Origin: Pseudoduganella lurida
GTDB lineage: Bacteria; Pseudomonadota; Gammaproteobacteria; Burkholderiales; Burkholderiaceae_D
Direction of reading: 5' to 3'
DNA length: 64,000 nucleotides
Assembly: GCF_007830455.1 (NCBI RefSeq)
Contig: NZ_VLLB01000001.1
Span: 434,001 to 498,000, forward strand
Below the pieces are notes generated by a model that was not told where the DNA came from, searched no databases, and saw only the letters and a list, made by a program, of their open reading frames with translations. Both the position numbers and the translations under genes were made by a program. Below are positions 38,714-46,415 of this stretch, one piece after another; position 1 is the stretch's first letter, and every line of letters begins with the position of its first letter.

Positions 38714-40967
38714 CGCTGCGCTGCTGCTGGTTCAGCCGCTGGCGCAGCAGCAGCGACGGCAGCGTGGCCTCCTCGGCCGGATTGGCCGACTCCACGGACA
38801 GGTCGACGCCAGTCGCGGCGCGGTAGGCATGGATGTAGCCCTGCGCCTGCGGCCGCCAGAAGCGCGCCCAGTTGAACGCCTGCGTGGCTTCGTACACATC
38901 GCTCCAGTGGCCGAAGCGGATCGACAGCAGCAGCTGTTCGCCGAAGATCGCCAGGTTCCGGAAGTGCATCACGCTCGTGTCGCTCCAGGTCTGCAGCTTC
39001 TTCATCGCGTCCACGCGGTCCATCCACGGCTCCGGATAGGCCACCATCACGCGGGTCGGCAGGAACTCGCGGAACTCGGGGCGCGCCAGCAGCCACTGCT
39101 GCATCAGCATCTCGATGCGCGCCGTCGACGGCAGGTCGCCGTACTGGTTGTGGGCGCCCTGGGACAGGATCAGGTGCACTTCCTTCAGCGCGTTCAGGAT
39201 CGGGAACGCATCGGCCTTCACGGTCGTGTCGTCGTCCTGCCGGTAGAACGATGTGAGGAGGCGCAGCAGGTGGTGGAACGCTTCCAGGAATTTCGAACGG
39301 CTGTCGGCCGGGCGCAGGTTGCGCACCGCCTTGCCGTCCAGGCGCACGCCATAATGATGGTCGTACTCGTAGTTGCGGCGCACCACCGTGAGCCGGTGCT
39401 GCTCGTCCTGCGTGTAGCCCCACAGCAGGTTGTTCAGGGGGCGCAGCATGTCGATTTCCGTGTTGGCCAGCGGATCCGTCACCAGCGGCGAGCGCAGGTT
39501 CTGGAAGCGCTGAGTGATCACGTTCATCGTCTGCACCAGCATCCCTTCCTCCTGCCAGTAGCTCCAGATCAGTTCGATCAGGCAGGGATTGGTCAGCCGG
39601 TCCTGGATGATGCCGAAGCACAGCTCGGCCTCCTCGCAGTTCTCGTTGTTGCGCAGGATGATCGGCACGTCCGGCAGCTTGCGGCGGATCACGGCCAGAT
39701 ACGGCAGCATCGACGAGCCGCCGATCGACTCCAGGTAGTCGTTGACCAGCGTGTCTTCCAGGCTGCCGCTGGCAGGGATGTCGCGCCGGTCCAGGTAGGC
39801 ATTGTCGTTGACCGGATCGAACGCAAAGGGCGGGCGCAGCACGCCGCAGTTGACCATCACGAATGCCTCGGTGGCCGCTTTCAGCACCCGGTAGGCCTCG
39901 GAATCCGTGAAGGGCAGCGCGCGGCGTTTTTTCAACGACTGGTAGGCGGCCGCCTTTTCGGTGAACCGTGATCGTTCGAACGGCGCGATCGCACCGCCCG
40001 ACTGGTCGTAGCCCGGCGCGCAGAACAGCTGGTCGAGGAAATCCATGTAGTTGTTGAAGGACAGCGCTTCCGTGCTGTTGCGAATCAGCGTCCACAGCGC
40101 CAGGTCGGGCGTCGCTTCCGTCTCGCTGCGCGACAGCGACACGCCGATATTGCCGGAGATGGGCGTGGGCGTGCGATCCTCCGCATCAAAGCTCGCATCC
40201 AGCGCCAGCGACGCGCCGGCCAGCGCCTCGGCCGCCGTCATGCCCGGCGTGACGATCACCTGCGGCGAACGGCGCGCGAATGTCAGCTGGCCCGTGAAGT
40301 GGTAGCGGCCCGGCCTGCGGATCAGCTGCGATGCGGCGTAGCTCTGGCCGGCGCGCGGCTGCCACGGCTCCGCCACCTCCAGCACGACTTCGCCGGCCAT
40401 CACCTTGTCCATGCCCTGGAACGTCACTTCCACGACGGCGCGGTTGCCCACGAACGCATCGTCCGTGCGGCCGCCCTGCGCCGGCGGCTCGAACGACAGC
40501 TCGACGACGGGACCGATGCCCAGCTCGAAGTCCAGCGTGTGCGTGCCGCCGGCATCGACCTTGATGCACTGGACCACGGTGGCATCGCCCAGGTACGGCG
40601 TCACGTTGTCCAGCATGATGAAGTGCACGCCGGGCACCACGTTCGAGAACGTGATCTTGCCGGTCGGTCCCGTGAAGCCCACGGCCCACTCCTGGTGCGG
40701 TGTCGGGTCCCACAGCGCCAGCTGGGCGTTGCCGCAGGTGCACAGCGCCACCCCGCTGTTGTCGAAGCCCCGGTACAGGCGGATCGCGGCATTTACCAGC
40801 GGCAGCGCGCTCGCTGTGTCGCGCACCGTGACCGCCACCGTGCCGAACTGCGGCGTGATCCGTCCGGCCGCCGTCTGCGTCAGCTGCCCGACGCCCGACC
40901 GTCTCATGCCGGGCGCTTTCTTGCCCATCGTGCCCATCGTCCTCGTCCCCACCGATCTCGTCGCCAT
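38706..40967 (-). CDS. Large unknown protein with Ig-like/carboxypeptidase-regulatory N-terminal domain
   Basis: A 753-residue protein I do not recognise as a whole. Residues 1-40 are basic and Gly/Thr-rich with no signal peptide. Residues ~42-120 resemble a carboxypeptidase-regulatory or SpaA-like beta-sandwich (TVAVTVRDTASALPLVNAAIRLY, then TGPTGKITFSNVVPG). A second beta-rich part runs to ~290. Residues ~300-753 are mainly helical and include ILRNNENCEEAELCFGI and a Trp/Phe-rich C-terminus. The start has CAGGAG at good spacing. It is in the middle of the eight-gene operon and may be its structural or surface component. Confidence 0.65.
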   Translation of the reverse strand: MATRSVGTRTMGTMGKKAPGMRRSGVGQLTQTAAGRITPQFGTVAVTVRDTASALPLVNAAIRLYRGFDNSGVALCTCGNAQLALWDPTPHQEWAVGFTGPTGKITFSNVVPGVHFIMLDNVTPYLGDATVVQCIKVDAGGTHTLDFELGIGPVVELSFEPPAQGGRTDDAFVGNRAVVEVTFQGMDKVMAGEVVLEVAEPWQPRAGQSYAASQLIRRPGRYHFTGQLTFARRSPQVIVTPGMTAAEALAGASLALDASFDAEDRTPTPISGNIGVSLSRSETEATPDLALWTLIRNSTEALSFNNYMDFLDQLFCAPGYDQSGGAIAPFERSRFTEKAAAYQSLKKRRALPFTDSEAYRVLKAATEAFVMVNCGVLRPPFAFDPVNDNAYLDRRDIPASGSLEDTLVNDYLESIGGSSMLPYLAVIRRKLPDVPIILRNNENCEEAELCFGIIQDRLTNPCLIELIWSYWQEEGMLVQTMNVITQRFQNLRSPLVTDPLANTEIDMLRPLNNLLWGYTQDEQHRLTVVRRNYEYDHHYGVRLDGKAVRNLRPADSRSKFLEAFHHLLRLLTSFYRQDDDTTVKADAFPILNALKEVHLILSQGAHNQYGDLPSTARIEMLMQQWLLARPEFREFLPTRVMVAYPEPWMDRVDAMKKLQTWSDTSVMHFRNLAIFGEQLLLSIRFGHWSDVYEATQAFNWARFWRPQAQGYIHAYRAATGVDLSVESANPAEEATLPSLLLRQRLNQQQRSGV

Positions 40968-40992
40968 CTCGCTCTCCTGAAAGGTCATCCGT

Positions 40993-42261
40993 TCATTTGC
41001 CACCCTGCAGGGCAGCGCGCATCGCCCAGTGCGTGAGCAGCCGTTCCAGCAGCACGCTTTCGTCCTCCGGGGCCAGCAGGCCGTCGGCGCGCGCCTGCCC
41101 GATCACGGCCAGCACCAGCGCCGGCGCGCTGTCGTACATCCTTTGCGGCGCTGCGTGCCACCAGCGGAACAGCCGTGCCAGCAGCGCCGGCTGGCGACCT
41201 GCCACCGCCATTGCCTCGACCAGCGACGCACCGCGCAGCGCGGGCGGCCGGTGATTGGCCAGCAGGCCCGCCATCGCCGGCAGGCTGGCCGTCAGCTGTT
41301 CCAGCAGCTGCCGGTCGCCCGGCGCCACGTCGTCCAGCGGGTAATAGCCATCCCACAGCCGTTCGATGCGCGTCCACTGCGGGTGCGGATACAGCAGCCG
41401 CCCCAGCGCGCAGCTCAGCTTCACGCGCAGCCACGGCACCGGATGCGGGTCGTCCGCGTTCAGCCGGAACACGAACACGCGCGGCAGCGACAGCACGCCG
41501 ATCAGCCCCAGCGTCGCCACCACGCCCACCCGCGCCAGCGCCCAGAAATCGGCCACCACTTCGGAGATCCACCGTTCCCACTGCCGCCACACCGCCGGCG
41601 GCCCGCTGCCGCCATGCTGCAGCGCCTGCAGCACGGGCCGCATCGATCCCACCAGGTCCAGCAGCGCGGCGCCCTGGTGGCCCACCTCGTGCACCAGCGA
41701 CGAGGCGATGCTGCTGCCGATCATCCGTTCGCGGGGCACGCGGATGATGCCCACCGGGTTCTCGCCGCCGCCCGGCAGCCGCGTGCGCGCCCGCCGGATG
41801 GCCGCACCCGGGCCGCGGTCCAGGTAGCAGACCAGCGCCGGCGCATCGAAGTAGCGCCCCGGCAGCCGCAGCGCATCGGCCGACACCGCGTCCAGCCCGG
41901 CCAGCCACACGCCGTTGCCATGTTCGCTGCGCTGCGTGACGACATCGATGAACAGGTCGAACTGCGTCAGCGCCGCATTGAATTTCAGGCGCAGGAACGT
42001 GAAGCGCCGCTGGGCATCGGCCGCCGACACGCGCCATCGGGCCGGCCCGCGCAGCCATCCGAGGAAGCCCCGCACCATCGCGCGCAGTTCGCGCCGGCCG
42101 AGGGTCAGGTGCCGCTCGATGGCGGCCTGCGCGGCGGGCGGCAGCGCGGCGGCCGGCACCATCGGTTCGATCAGCACGAACGGCTGCATGCGGTCGACGC
42201 GGTTGAGCAGCGAACGCGCCTCCTGCGCCAGCATCCACGCGGCGTACGCACCGATGGCCAT
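40993..42261 (-). CDS. Gluzincin-type zinc metallopeptidase-like protein
   Basis: A 422-residue protein with a clear metalloprotease signature: HEVGH (His191, Glu192, His195) and, 39 residues on, EVVAD (Glu234, Asp238), the ExxxD third-ligand motif of gluzincins. Hydrophobic segments near 1-12 and 244-262 suggest membrane association. I cannot place it in a named peptidase family. The ATG used follows the paralogue B stop by 5 bp; a GTG at 42270 overlapping that stop is the alternative. A role in processing one of the three operon paralogues is an inference. Confidence 0.75.
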   Translation of the reverse strand: MAIGAYAAWMLAQEARSLLNRVDRMQPFVLIEPMVPAAALPPAAQAAIERHLTLGRRELRAMVRGFLGWLRGPARWRVSAADAQRRFTFLRLKFNAALTQFDLFIDVVTQRSEHGNGVWLAGLDAVSADALRLPGRYFDAPALVCYLDRGPGAAIRRARTRLPGGGENPVGIIRVPRERMIGSSIASSLVHEVGHQGAALLDLVGSMRPVLQALQHGGSGPPAVWRQWERWISEVVADFWALARVGVVATLGLIGVLSLPRVFVFRLNADDPHPVPWLRVKLSCALGRLLYPHPQWTRIERLWDGYYPLDDVAPGDRQLLEQLTASLPAMAGLLANHRPPALRGASLVEAMAVAGRQPALLARLFRWWHAAPQRMYDSAPALVLAVIGQARADGLLAPEDESVLLERLLTHWAMRAALQGGK

Positions 42262-42266
42262 GGCCG

Positions 42267-43001
42267 TCACACGCCGTACAGCACGATCTTGCGGCCCTGG
42301 CGCATCCAGCGTCCGCTCGGTGCGCCCTTGCCGGCGCCCGCGCCATTGCGACCGCCCTGCCCCAGCTGGATGCCGCCCTGGCCACCGCGGCCCTGGCCCT
42401 GCCCCTGGCCTTGGCCTTGCCCCGCCCCCAGCAGGCCCGGCGCGAACTGCTTCGCCGCCGCCATGGCTGCCGCCTGGGCCACCTGGCGCGGATCGCCGCC
42501 GCGGGCCTGCGCGGCACGGTTGACGGTGTCGGACGCGATGCGCACGAAGGTCTTGGCGCCTTCGAACTCGCGGTCCTCGCCGGACAGCTCGCCCTCCGCC
42601 TCCAGGCCCAGCGCGCCGCCCGCGGCGGAAGCCAGGCCGCTGCCGATCTTGGCGCCCAGCGGGCCGCCGAAGTAGCCGCCGATCGCACCGCCCGCCAGCG
42701 GCAGCGCCTTCTTCGCCACGCCTTTCAGCACGCCGCCAACGGCCTGGCCGATGGGGGACTTGATGATGTTGCCGGCCACCGACGCGGCCTTCTTCAGGAA
42801 GCTGCCGAGGAACTGGTCCAGCTCCTGCTCGTTGGTGACGGACAGCAGTTCGTTGGCCAGTTCCAGCTCGTCGGCCTCGGACAGCAGGCCGCCGCCCTCG
42901 CCCGTCCATTCCCCCTGGCCGAACTCGTACTGCTCCATCTCGTAGCCTTGCTGGCCGAACTCCTGGCCGAACTCGAGGGTCGTGCGATCGATGTCGTGCA
43001 T
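42267..43001 (-). CDS. Gly/Ala-core paralogue B with Gln-Gly repeat tail
   Basis: A 244-residue protein of the same unnamed family as A and C. The N-terminus (1-40) is acidic and rich in Glu, Gly, Phe and Tyr (EFGQEFGQQGYEMEQYEFGQ). Then come DELELANELLSV, ELDQFLGSFLKKAA, a hydrophobic core (~84-132: GGVLKGVAKKALPLAGGAIG, then GGPLGAKIGSGLASAAGG), the helix TFVRIASD and FAPGLL. The tail is (GQ)n-rich (194-204) and ends RQGRKIVLYGV. The Gly/Ala core could form a membrane-inserting hairpin. Start with GGGAG seven bases upstream. Confidence 0.75.
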   Translation of the reverse strand: MHDIDRTTLEFGQEFGQQGYEMEQYEFGQGEWTGEGGGLLSEADELELANELLSVTNEQELDQFLGSFLKKAASVAGNIIKSPIGQAVGGVLKGVAKKALPLAGGAIGGYFGGPLGAKIGSGLASAAGGALGLEAEGELSGEDREFEGAKTFVRIASDTVNRAAQARGGDPRQVAQAAAMAAAKQFAPGLLGAGQGQGQGQGQGRGGQGGIQLGQGGRNGAGAGKGAPSGRWMRQGRKIVLYGV

Positions 43002-43094
43002 GATGAACTCCCGTTACAGTGGTCGAACGAAATGGGAACGGCCGCACCGCCCCGCCTAGCAATCCAGTACGTCGATCTGCGCGCCGCGCCGGCG

Positions 43095-43652
43095 CTACTG
43101 GCCCGCCGTGGGCCATGCGTCCGCCGCCGCGCGCTGCCGCAACAGGCCCGGCGCATTGCGGCGCGCCGCCTGCACCAGGCCCTGCTGCAGAGCGGCCTCC
43201 GGCGCCCGCCCGGCCCGCGCCAGTGCCGCCTCGCTGGCATCCGTGGCGAGCCGCACGAAACGGCGCGCCACCTCGAATTCCTTGTCTTCCGGCGACAGGC
43301 CTTCCAGTTCCAGCCCGAAGATGCCGGCCGCTTTCCGCTTCAGGTCCGCGGGGGCACGCGTGGCATCGAGCGGAAACACCAGGCGCGCGGCGCGATCGAG
43401 CACGCGCACTACCGGGTCGCGCAATGCCGCCACGGCCTCGCGGTCCCCGGCAGCGCGATTGGCCAGGTCGCGCAGCACGGGTCGCAGTTCCTCGGCGCTG
43501 CGCGCTTCCAGCAACCGGGCGGCGAAGTCCATTTCGCCGTATTCGTCGCGCACCGGCGACGCCGTGGCCGCGCCGGCAGGCAGTTCGAGTTCGGGGCGGT
43601 AATCGATCAGGCGGCGGTCGCCGGGACTAACGGGTGGGAGGAAGGCTGGCAT
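43095..43652 (-). CDS. Paralogue A, first gene of the unknown operon
   Basis: A 185-residue member of the same family. It shares the N-terminal helix (FAARLLEARSAEEL) and, most clearly, the C-terminal block GLELEGLSPEDKEFEVARRF followed by VRLA, and NAPGLL near 167-171. It lacks the long Gly/Ala-rich hydrophobic core of B and C; the corresponding stretch (~70-110) is a charged helix with VVRVLDRAARLVFPL. The start has GGAG six bases before the ATG. It is 93 bp upstream of B and probably leads the transcript. Confidence 0.7.
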   Translation of the reverse strand: MPAFLPPVSPGDRRLIDYRPELELPAGAATASPVRDEYGEMDFAARLLEARSAEELRPVLRDLANRAAGDREAVAALRDPVVRVLDRAARLVFPLDATRAPADLKRKAAGIFGLELEGLSPEDKEFEVARRFVRLATDASEAALARAGRAPEAALQQGLVQAARRNAPGLLRQRAAADAWPTAGQ

Positions 43653-43871
43653 TGCAAGCTCCGTGGTACGGTGCCGCGGCGGGCGGCGTCATGCCGGAAG
43701 GTGCAAGGGGTATGCCAGCTCGATCGGCGGGAGCCGGCAGGCCGGGAGGCCCGGGTCGGACGCCGGTGCATACGGCGGGGCCTCCGTTCGGCGCCATGGT
43801 GCGCGGTGCCGGTCGCCGGCTTCCGACGCGCCGGCGGCAGGCCAGCCAGTGGCGTCCCAGGCAAAACGGAT

Positions 43872-43931
43872 GGCGAAGACGGATTCGCCCGGCGAGGGGC
43901 CGGGCGAACAAACGGCGAAACGGATTTCGCC
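43872..43931. repeat. Cluster of three nested or adjacent palindromes
   Basis: GGCGAA-GACGGA-TTCGCC (43872-43889), TTCGCCCGGC-GAGGG-GCCGGGCGAA (43884-43908) and GGCGAAA-CGGA-TTTCGCC (43914-43931) share arms and are built from the same GGCGAA/TTCGCC unit. They lie just past the dioxygenase stop. The rest of the 43653-43967 gap shows nothing I can name. They may act as terminator or REP-like element. Confidence 0.65.
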
Positions 43932-43967
43932 AGGGTGGTTGCGAGGGCCGCGGCCGGCCGCGTCCCG

Positions 43968-44879
43968 TCAGGCAGCGATTGCCACCGTCAGCGTGGCCAC
44001 GTAGCCGTCCGTGACGTTGCCGGTGATCGTGGCCAGCTGCAGCGAGTAGCCATCGCCGAACACGTTGTCGGACGCATAGCTGATCTGCGCCAGGTTGCGC
44101 ACGCTGGCGCTGTAGCCGCTGGTGGCATACACCTCGTTCAGCGTGGCCATCGGGAAGGTGAACTGCGAGGTCTTGATGCGGTTCGACGCGCTCGCGGCCT
44201 TTGCCAGGGTGCTGTACACCTCGAAGTGCACGTGCGGCATGCGGCCCGAGTAGCAGCCGGGGAAGATCGTGGTGAAGACAATGTCGCCATTGGCATCGGC
44301 TTCCTGCACGCCGCGCAGGTAGTTCTGGTTCGTGACGCCGCTCGAGTACAGCGAGTAGTTGCCGTCGCGGTCGCACTGCCACAGGTAGACGGCGAACGCA
44401 TTGGCCGCCGCGCAGCTGGCATTCGCGTTCACGATGTGCAGCTTGATCGTCAGCGGAATGCCGGCGGCCGTGCCGGACATGCTGCCAAAGCTGCTGCGGA
44501 GATCGCTGCGCACGACGCCGCTCTGCGTCAGCACGTTGACCACGCCGCTGCTATTGCTGTTGGTGCCGTCGGCCGGGTAAGGCCCGCCCGTCTCCTCCGG
44601 GATCACCGAGCAGCTGCCGCTGGTCGTGGTCGTCGTCGTGGTGCCGGTGGTGGTAGTGCCCGTGCTCGTGCTCGTGCTTGTACCCGTGCTGGTGCTGGTA
44701 CCCGTGCTGGTGCTGGTACCCGTCGTGCCGGTGGCGGCGTCGGACGAACTGCCGCCGCAACCGAGCAGCGGCAGCGATGCCGCGCTGGCCAGCAGCCAGC
44801 GCAGCGACTGCCGGCGGCCCGTGGTGGCTTGCAGCATCGTCTGCAGGTCTTCTTCGAGACTGTGTCCGTGATGTTCCAT
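43968..44879 (-). CDS. Exported intradiol ring-cleavage dioxygenase-like lipoprotein
   Basis: A 303-residue protein. The N-terminus has a twin-arginine-like stretch (GRRQSLRWLL) and a lipobox ending at Cys41 (LLGC), so it is probably exported folded and lipid-anchored. A Ser/Thr/Gly repeat linker follows (~45-85). The enzyme domain opens with PEETGGPYPADG and shows the Fe(III) ligand region PGCYSGRMPHVHFEVY with Tyr, His and His. Cytoplasmic relatives cleave catechols or protocatechuate; exported ones are poorly known. It is the third gene downstream of the Spy-like gene, with a 18-bp gap to its neighbour. Confidence 0.85.
   Translation of the reverse strand: MEHHGHSLEEDLQTMLQATTGRRQSLRWLLASAASLPLLGCGGSSSDAATGTTGTSTSTGTSTSTGTSTSTSTGTTTTGTTTTTTTSGSCSVIPEETGGPYPADGTNSNSSGVVNVLTQSGVVRSDLRSSFGSMSGTAAGIPLTIKLHIVNANASCAAANAFAVYLWQCDRDGNYSLYSSGVTNQNYLRGVQEADANGDIVFTTIFPGCYSGRMPHVHFEVYSTLAKAASASNRIKTSQFTFPMATLNEVYATSGYSASVRNLAQISYASDNVFGDGYSLQLATITGNVTDGYVATLTVAIAA
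44667..44720 (-). repeat. In-frame 18-bp tandem repeats coding a Ser/Thr linker
   Basis: Three near-identical 18-bp units (CGTGCTGGTGCTGGTACC type; the second and third are identical) encode Thr-Gly-Thr-Ser-Thr-Ser hexapeptides inside the dioxygenase linker. Because the unit is a multiple of three, copy-number change would alter linker length without a frameshift. Confidence 0.8.
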
Positions 44880-44897
44880 GCTGGCTCCCGTGGTGGC

Positions 44898-45566
44898 TTA
44901 TGCCGAAGTGTTGATCAGGTTGCCCGTGCTGCCGGCGGAGGGCAGCTTGCTGGACAGCGACTGCAGGAAGCTGGTCAGCTGCGTCGTCGCGTCGGCGCTG
45001 TCGCTGCCCAGGGCGGACAGCAGGTCCTTGAACGTGCTTTGCAGCGTGCCGACCGTGCTGTCGGTGCCCGTGCTTTCCGTGGCGGACTGGCTGTCGGTAT
45101 TACCGGTCCCCTCGCTGAGGCTGGCGATCAGGCTTTCCAGGTCCGACGACAGCTTGCCGGGTCCGCCGCCCATGCCCGGGCCGCCCTGCGGTGGTTCGCC
45201 ATACGGTGGCGTGCCGCCGTCCCCCGCATCGCTGCCGCTGCCGGCGTTCTGAGCATGCAGTGCACCCATCAGGCTTTCCAGGAACGTGCCCAGCGCCTGT
45301 GCAGCATTGCCGGTGCTGGTGGTGTCCGAACTGCTGGTGGTGCCATCGGTACTGGCGGTCGACGTGTCCTCGGTGCTGGCCACGCCGATCGACTTCAGCG
45401 CATCGGCGATCGCGCCGATCAGGCCGCCGCCATCATCCGGCCGGGCCGGCGGCGCCTGGCGCACCGCCTGGCTGGAGGACGTGGACGAGGTGGACGAGGT
45501 ACCGGACACGCGGCTGGTGTAGGCCAGCTGGCTGGCGGCGCTGGTCGTGAGGGAATTGATGCTCAT
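44898..45566 (-). CDS. Hypothetical Ser/Thr/Gly-rich protein, 222 residues
   Basis: Not a family I recognise. It begins MSINSLTTSAASQLAY with no signal peptide and a strong Shine-Dalgarno (AAGGAG). Low-complexity Ser/Thr stretches alternate with amphipathic helices (LIGAIADALKSIG, LGTFLESLMGALHAQNAG, LESLIASLSEG, LQSTFKDLLSALG, LTSFLQSLSSKL). A Pro/Gly patch lies at ~118-135. It sits 10 bp after the Spy-like gene and 18 bp before the dioxygenase gene, so it probably belongs to the same envelope-stress operon. Confidence 0.65.
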   Translation of the reverse strand: MSINSLTTSAASQLAYTSRVSGTSSTSSTSSSQAVRQAPPARPDDGGGLIGAIADALKSIGVASTEDTSTASTDGTTSSSDTTSTGNAAQALGTFLESLMGALHAQNAGSGSDAGDGGTPPYGEPPQGGPGMGGGPGKLSSDLESLIASLSEGTGNTDSQSATESTGTDSTVGTLQSTFKDLLSALGSDSADATTQLTSFLQSLSSKLPSAGSTGNLINTSA

Positions 45567-45576
45567 CGTGCTCTCC

Positions 45577-46230
45577 TTATTGTTGCGGTGCGGCCTGGCC
45601 GGCGTCGCGGGGCGCCCCGTGGCCACCCTCGCGGCGCGGTCCGCGCCCCTCGCGGCGTTCGGCGAGTTCCTTGCGCTGCTCGGCATTCAGCACCGCCAGC
45701 ACCTTCTGCTCGGTGCGCAGGTGCGACAGCGTGATGTTGGCATCGGCCTGCGCGGCGGCCTGGGCCAGCTTGACGGCGGCCGCGTCGTCATACTTCGCGG
45801 CGCCGTGCAGCTCGAACAGCGCGTGTTCGGCCTTGTCGCGTGCCTTGTCCTGCTGGCGCAGATACGGAATCTGGTCGTGCAGGATGGTGAAGATGCGGTC
45901 CTCCTGGGCCTCGCTCAGGTCCAGGCCATGCAGGTACGGCGGCATGCCGTCGAAACCGGGGCCGGCATCGGGGTCGCCATCCGGACCGAAACCGGGACCA
46001 CGGCCAGGGCCATGGCCGCGCGGCCCCGCTTCGCCACGGGGGCCCATGTCGGCACCGGGCGGCCGGCCGCGGCGTTCGCCGGCCTGCGGGCCCTGGCCCG
46101 GCGCACCTTCGCCGCCATCCATGGCCGGGGCGGCCGATGCGGCCGAGGTGGCCGACATGGCCCAAGGCAGCGCCAGCGCGGCGGCCAGCAGGAACTGATT
46201 GAGGGGGGCGGACTTCATCTTGTTTTTCAT
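45577..46230 (-). CDS. Spy/CpxP-like periplasmic protein
   Basis: A 217-residue exported protein with a signal peptide ending near residue 34 (ASAAPA). Residues ~38-98 are a Gly/Pro/Arg-rich tract. The C-terminal half is helical with two LTxxQ-like motifs, LDLSEAQEDRIFTIL near 104 and LNAEQRKELAE near 181, as in CpxP/Spy/ZraP chaperones. In enterobacteria such proteins dampen or report envelope stress. It is divergent from a CpxR/CpxA-like pair with exact CpxR boxes between, and it leads a three-gene operon. Start with AAGGA seven bases upstream. Confidence 0.85.
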   Translation of the reverse strand: MKNKMKSAPLNQFLLAAALALPWAMSATSAASAAPAMDGGEGAPGQGPQAGERRGRPPGADMGPRGEAGPRGHGPGRGPGFGPDGDPDAGPGFDGMPPYLHGLDLSEAQEDRIFTILHDQIPYLRQQDKARDKAEHALFELHGAAKYDDAAAVKLAQAAAQADANITLSHLRTEQKVLAVLNAEQRKELAERREGRGPRREGGHGAPRDAGQAAPQQ

Positions 46231-46278
46231 TCGGCATCCTTGCGTTTCAGGGGAGGCATCATTGTCCCGCCGCCCCCT

Positions 46279-46349
46279 GTAAAGCGCGGTTAGAGGGACG
46301 TAAATCCGTGTAAAGGCACACCGCCGCCAGCGCTGTAAAAGCGGGTAAA
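46279..46349. promoter_or_regulatory. CpxR-type operator cluster (two exact, one degenerate box)
   Basis: GTAAA-TCCGT-GTAAA (46300-46314) and GTAAA-AGCGG-GTAAA (46335-46349) match the CpxR consensus GTAAA-N5-GTAAA exactly. GTAAA-GCGCG-GTTAG (46279-46293) is a partial third copy. They sit in the 185-bp gap between the Spy-like gene and the divergent CpxR-like gene, so they can serve both and allow autoregulation. Confidence 0.85.
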
Positions 46350-46415
46350 ACGCCGCGCCCGGGCGCAGGCAGGCTGCTATCATGCCTTCCTCGGTACTGT
46401 GTAGAAGAAGCTGAA

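Noticed and set aside
40985..42688. Arg/Ala-rich frame overlapping paralogue B and the metallopeptidase gene
   Set aside because: The alternative frame carries the HEVGH/EVVAD signature and normal composition.
43640..43670. Possible sigma-54 promoter (TACCACG-GAGC-TTGCA) before paralogue A
   Set aside because: The invariant GG of the -24 element is missing and the -12 part abuts the start codon, leaving no leader for the Shine-Dalgarno.
42411..45734. 1107-codon plus-strand frame
   Set aside because: Antisense to five better-supported genes; composition shows no protein family signals.
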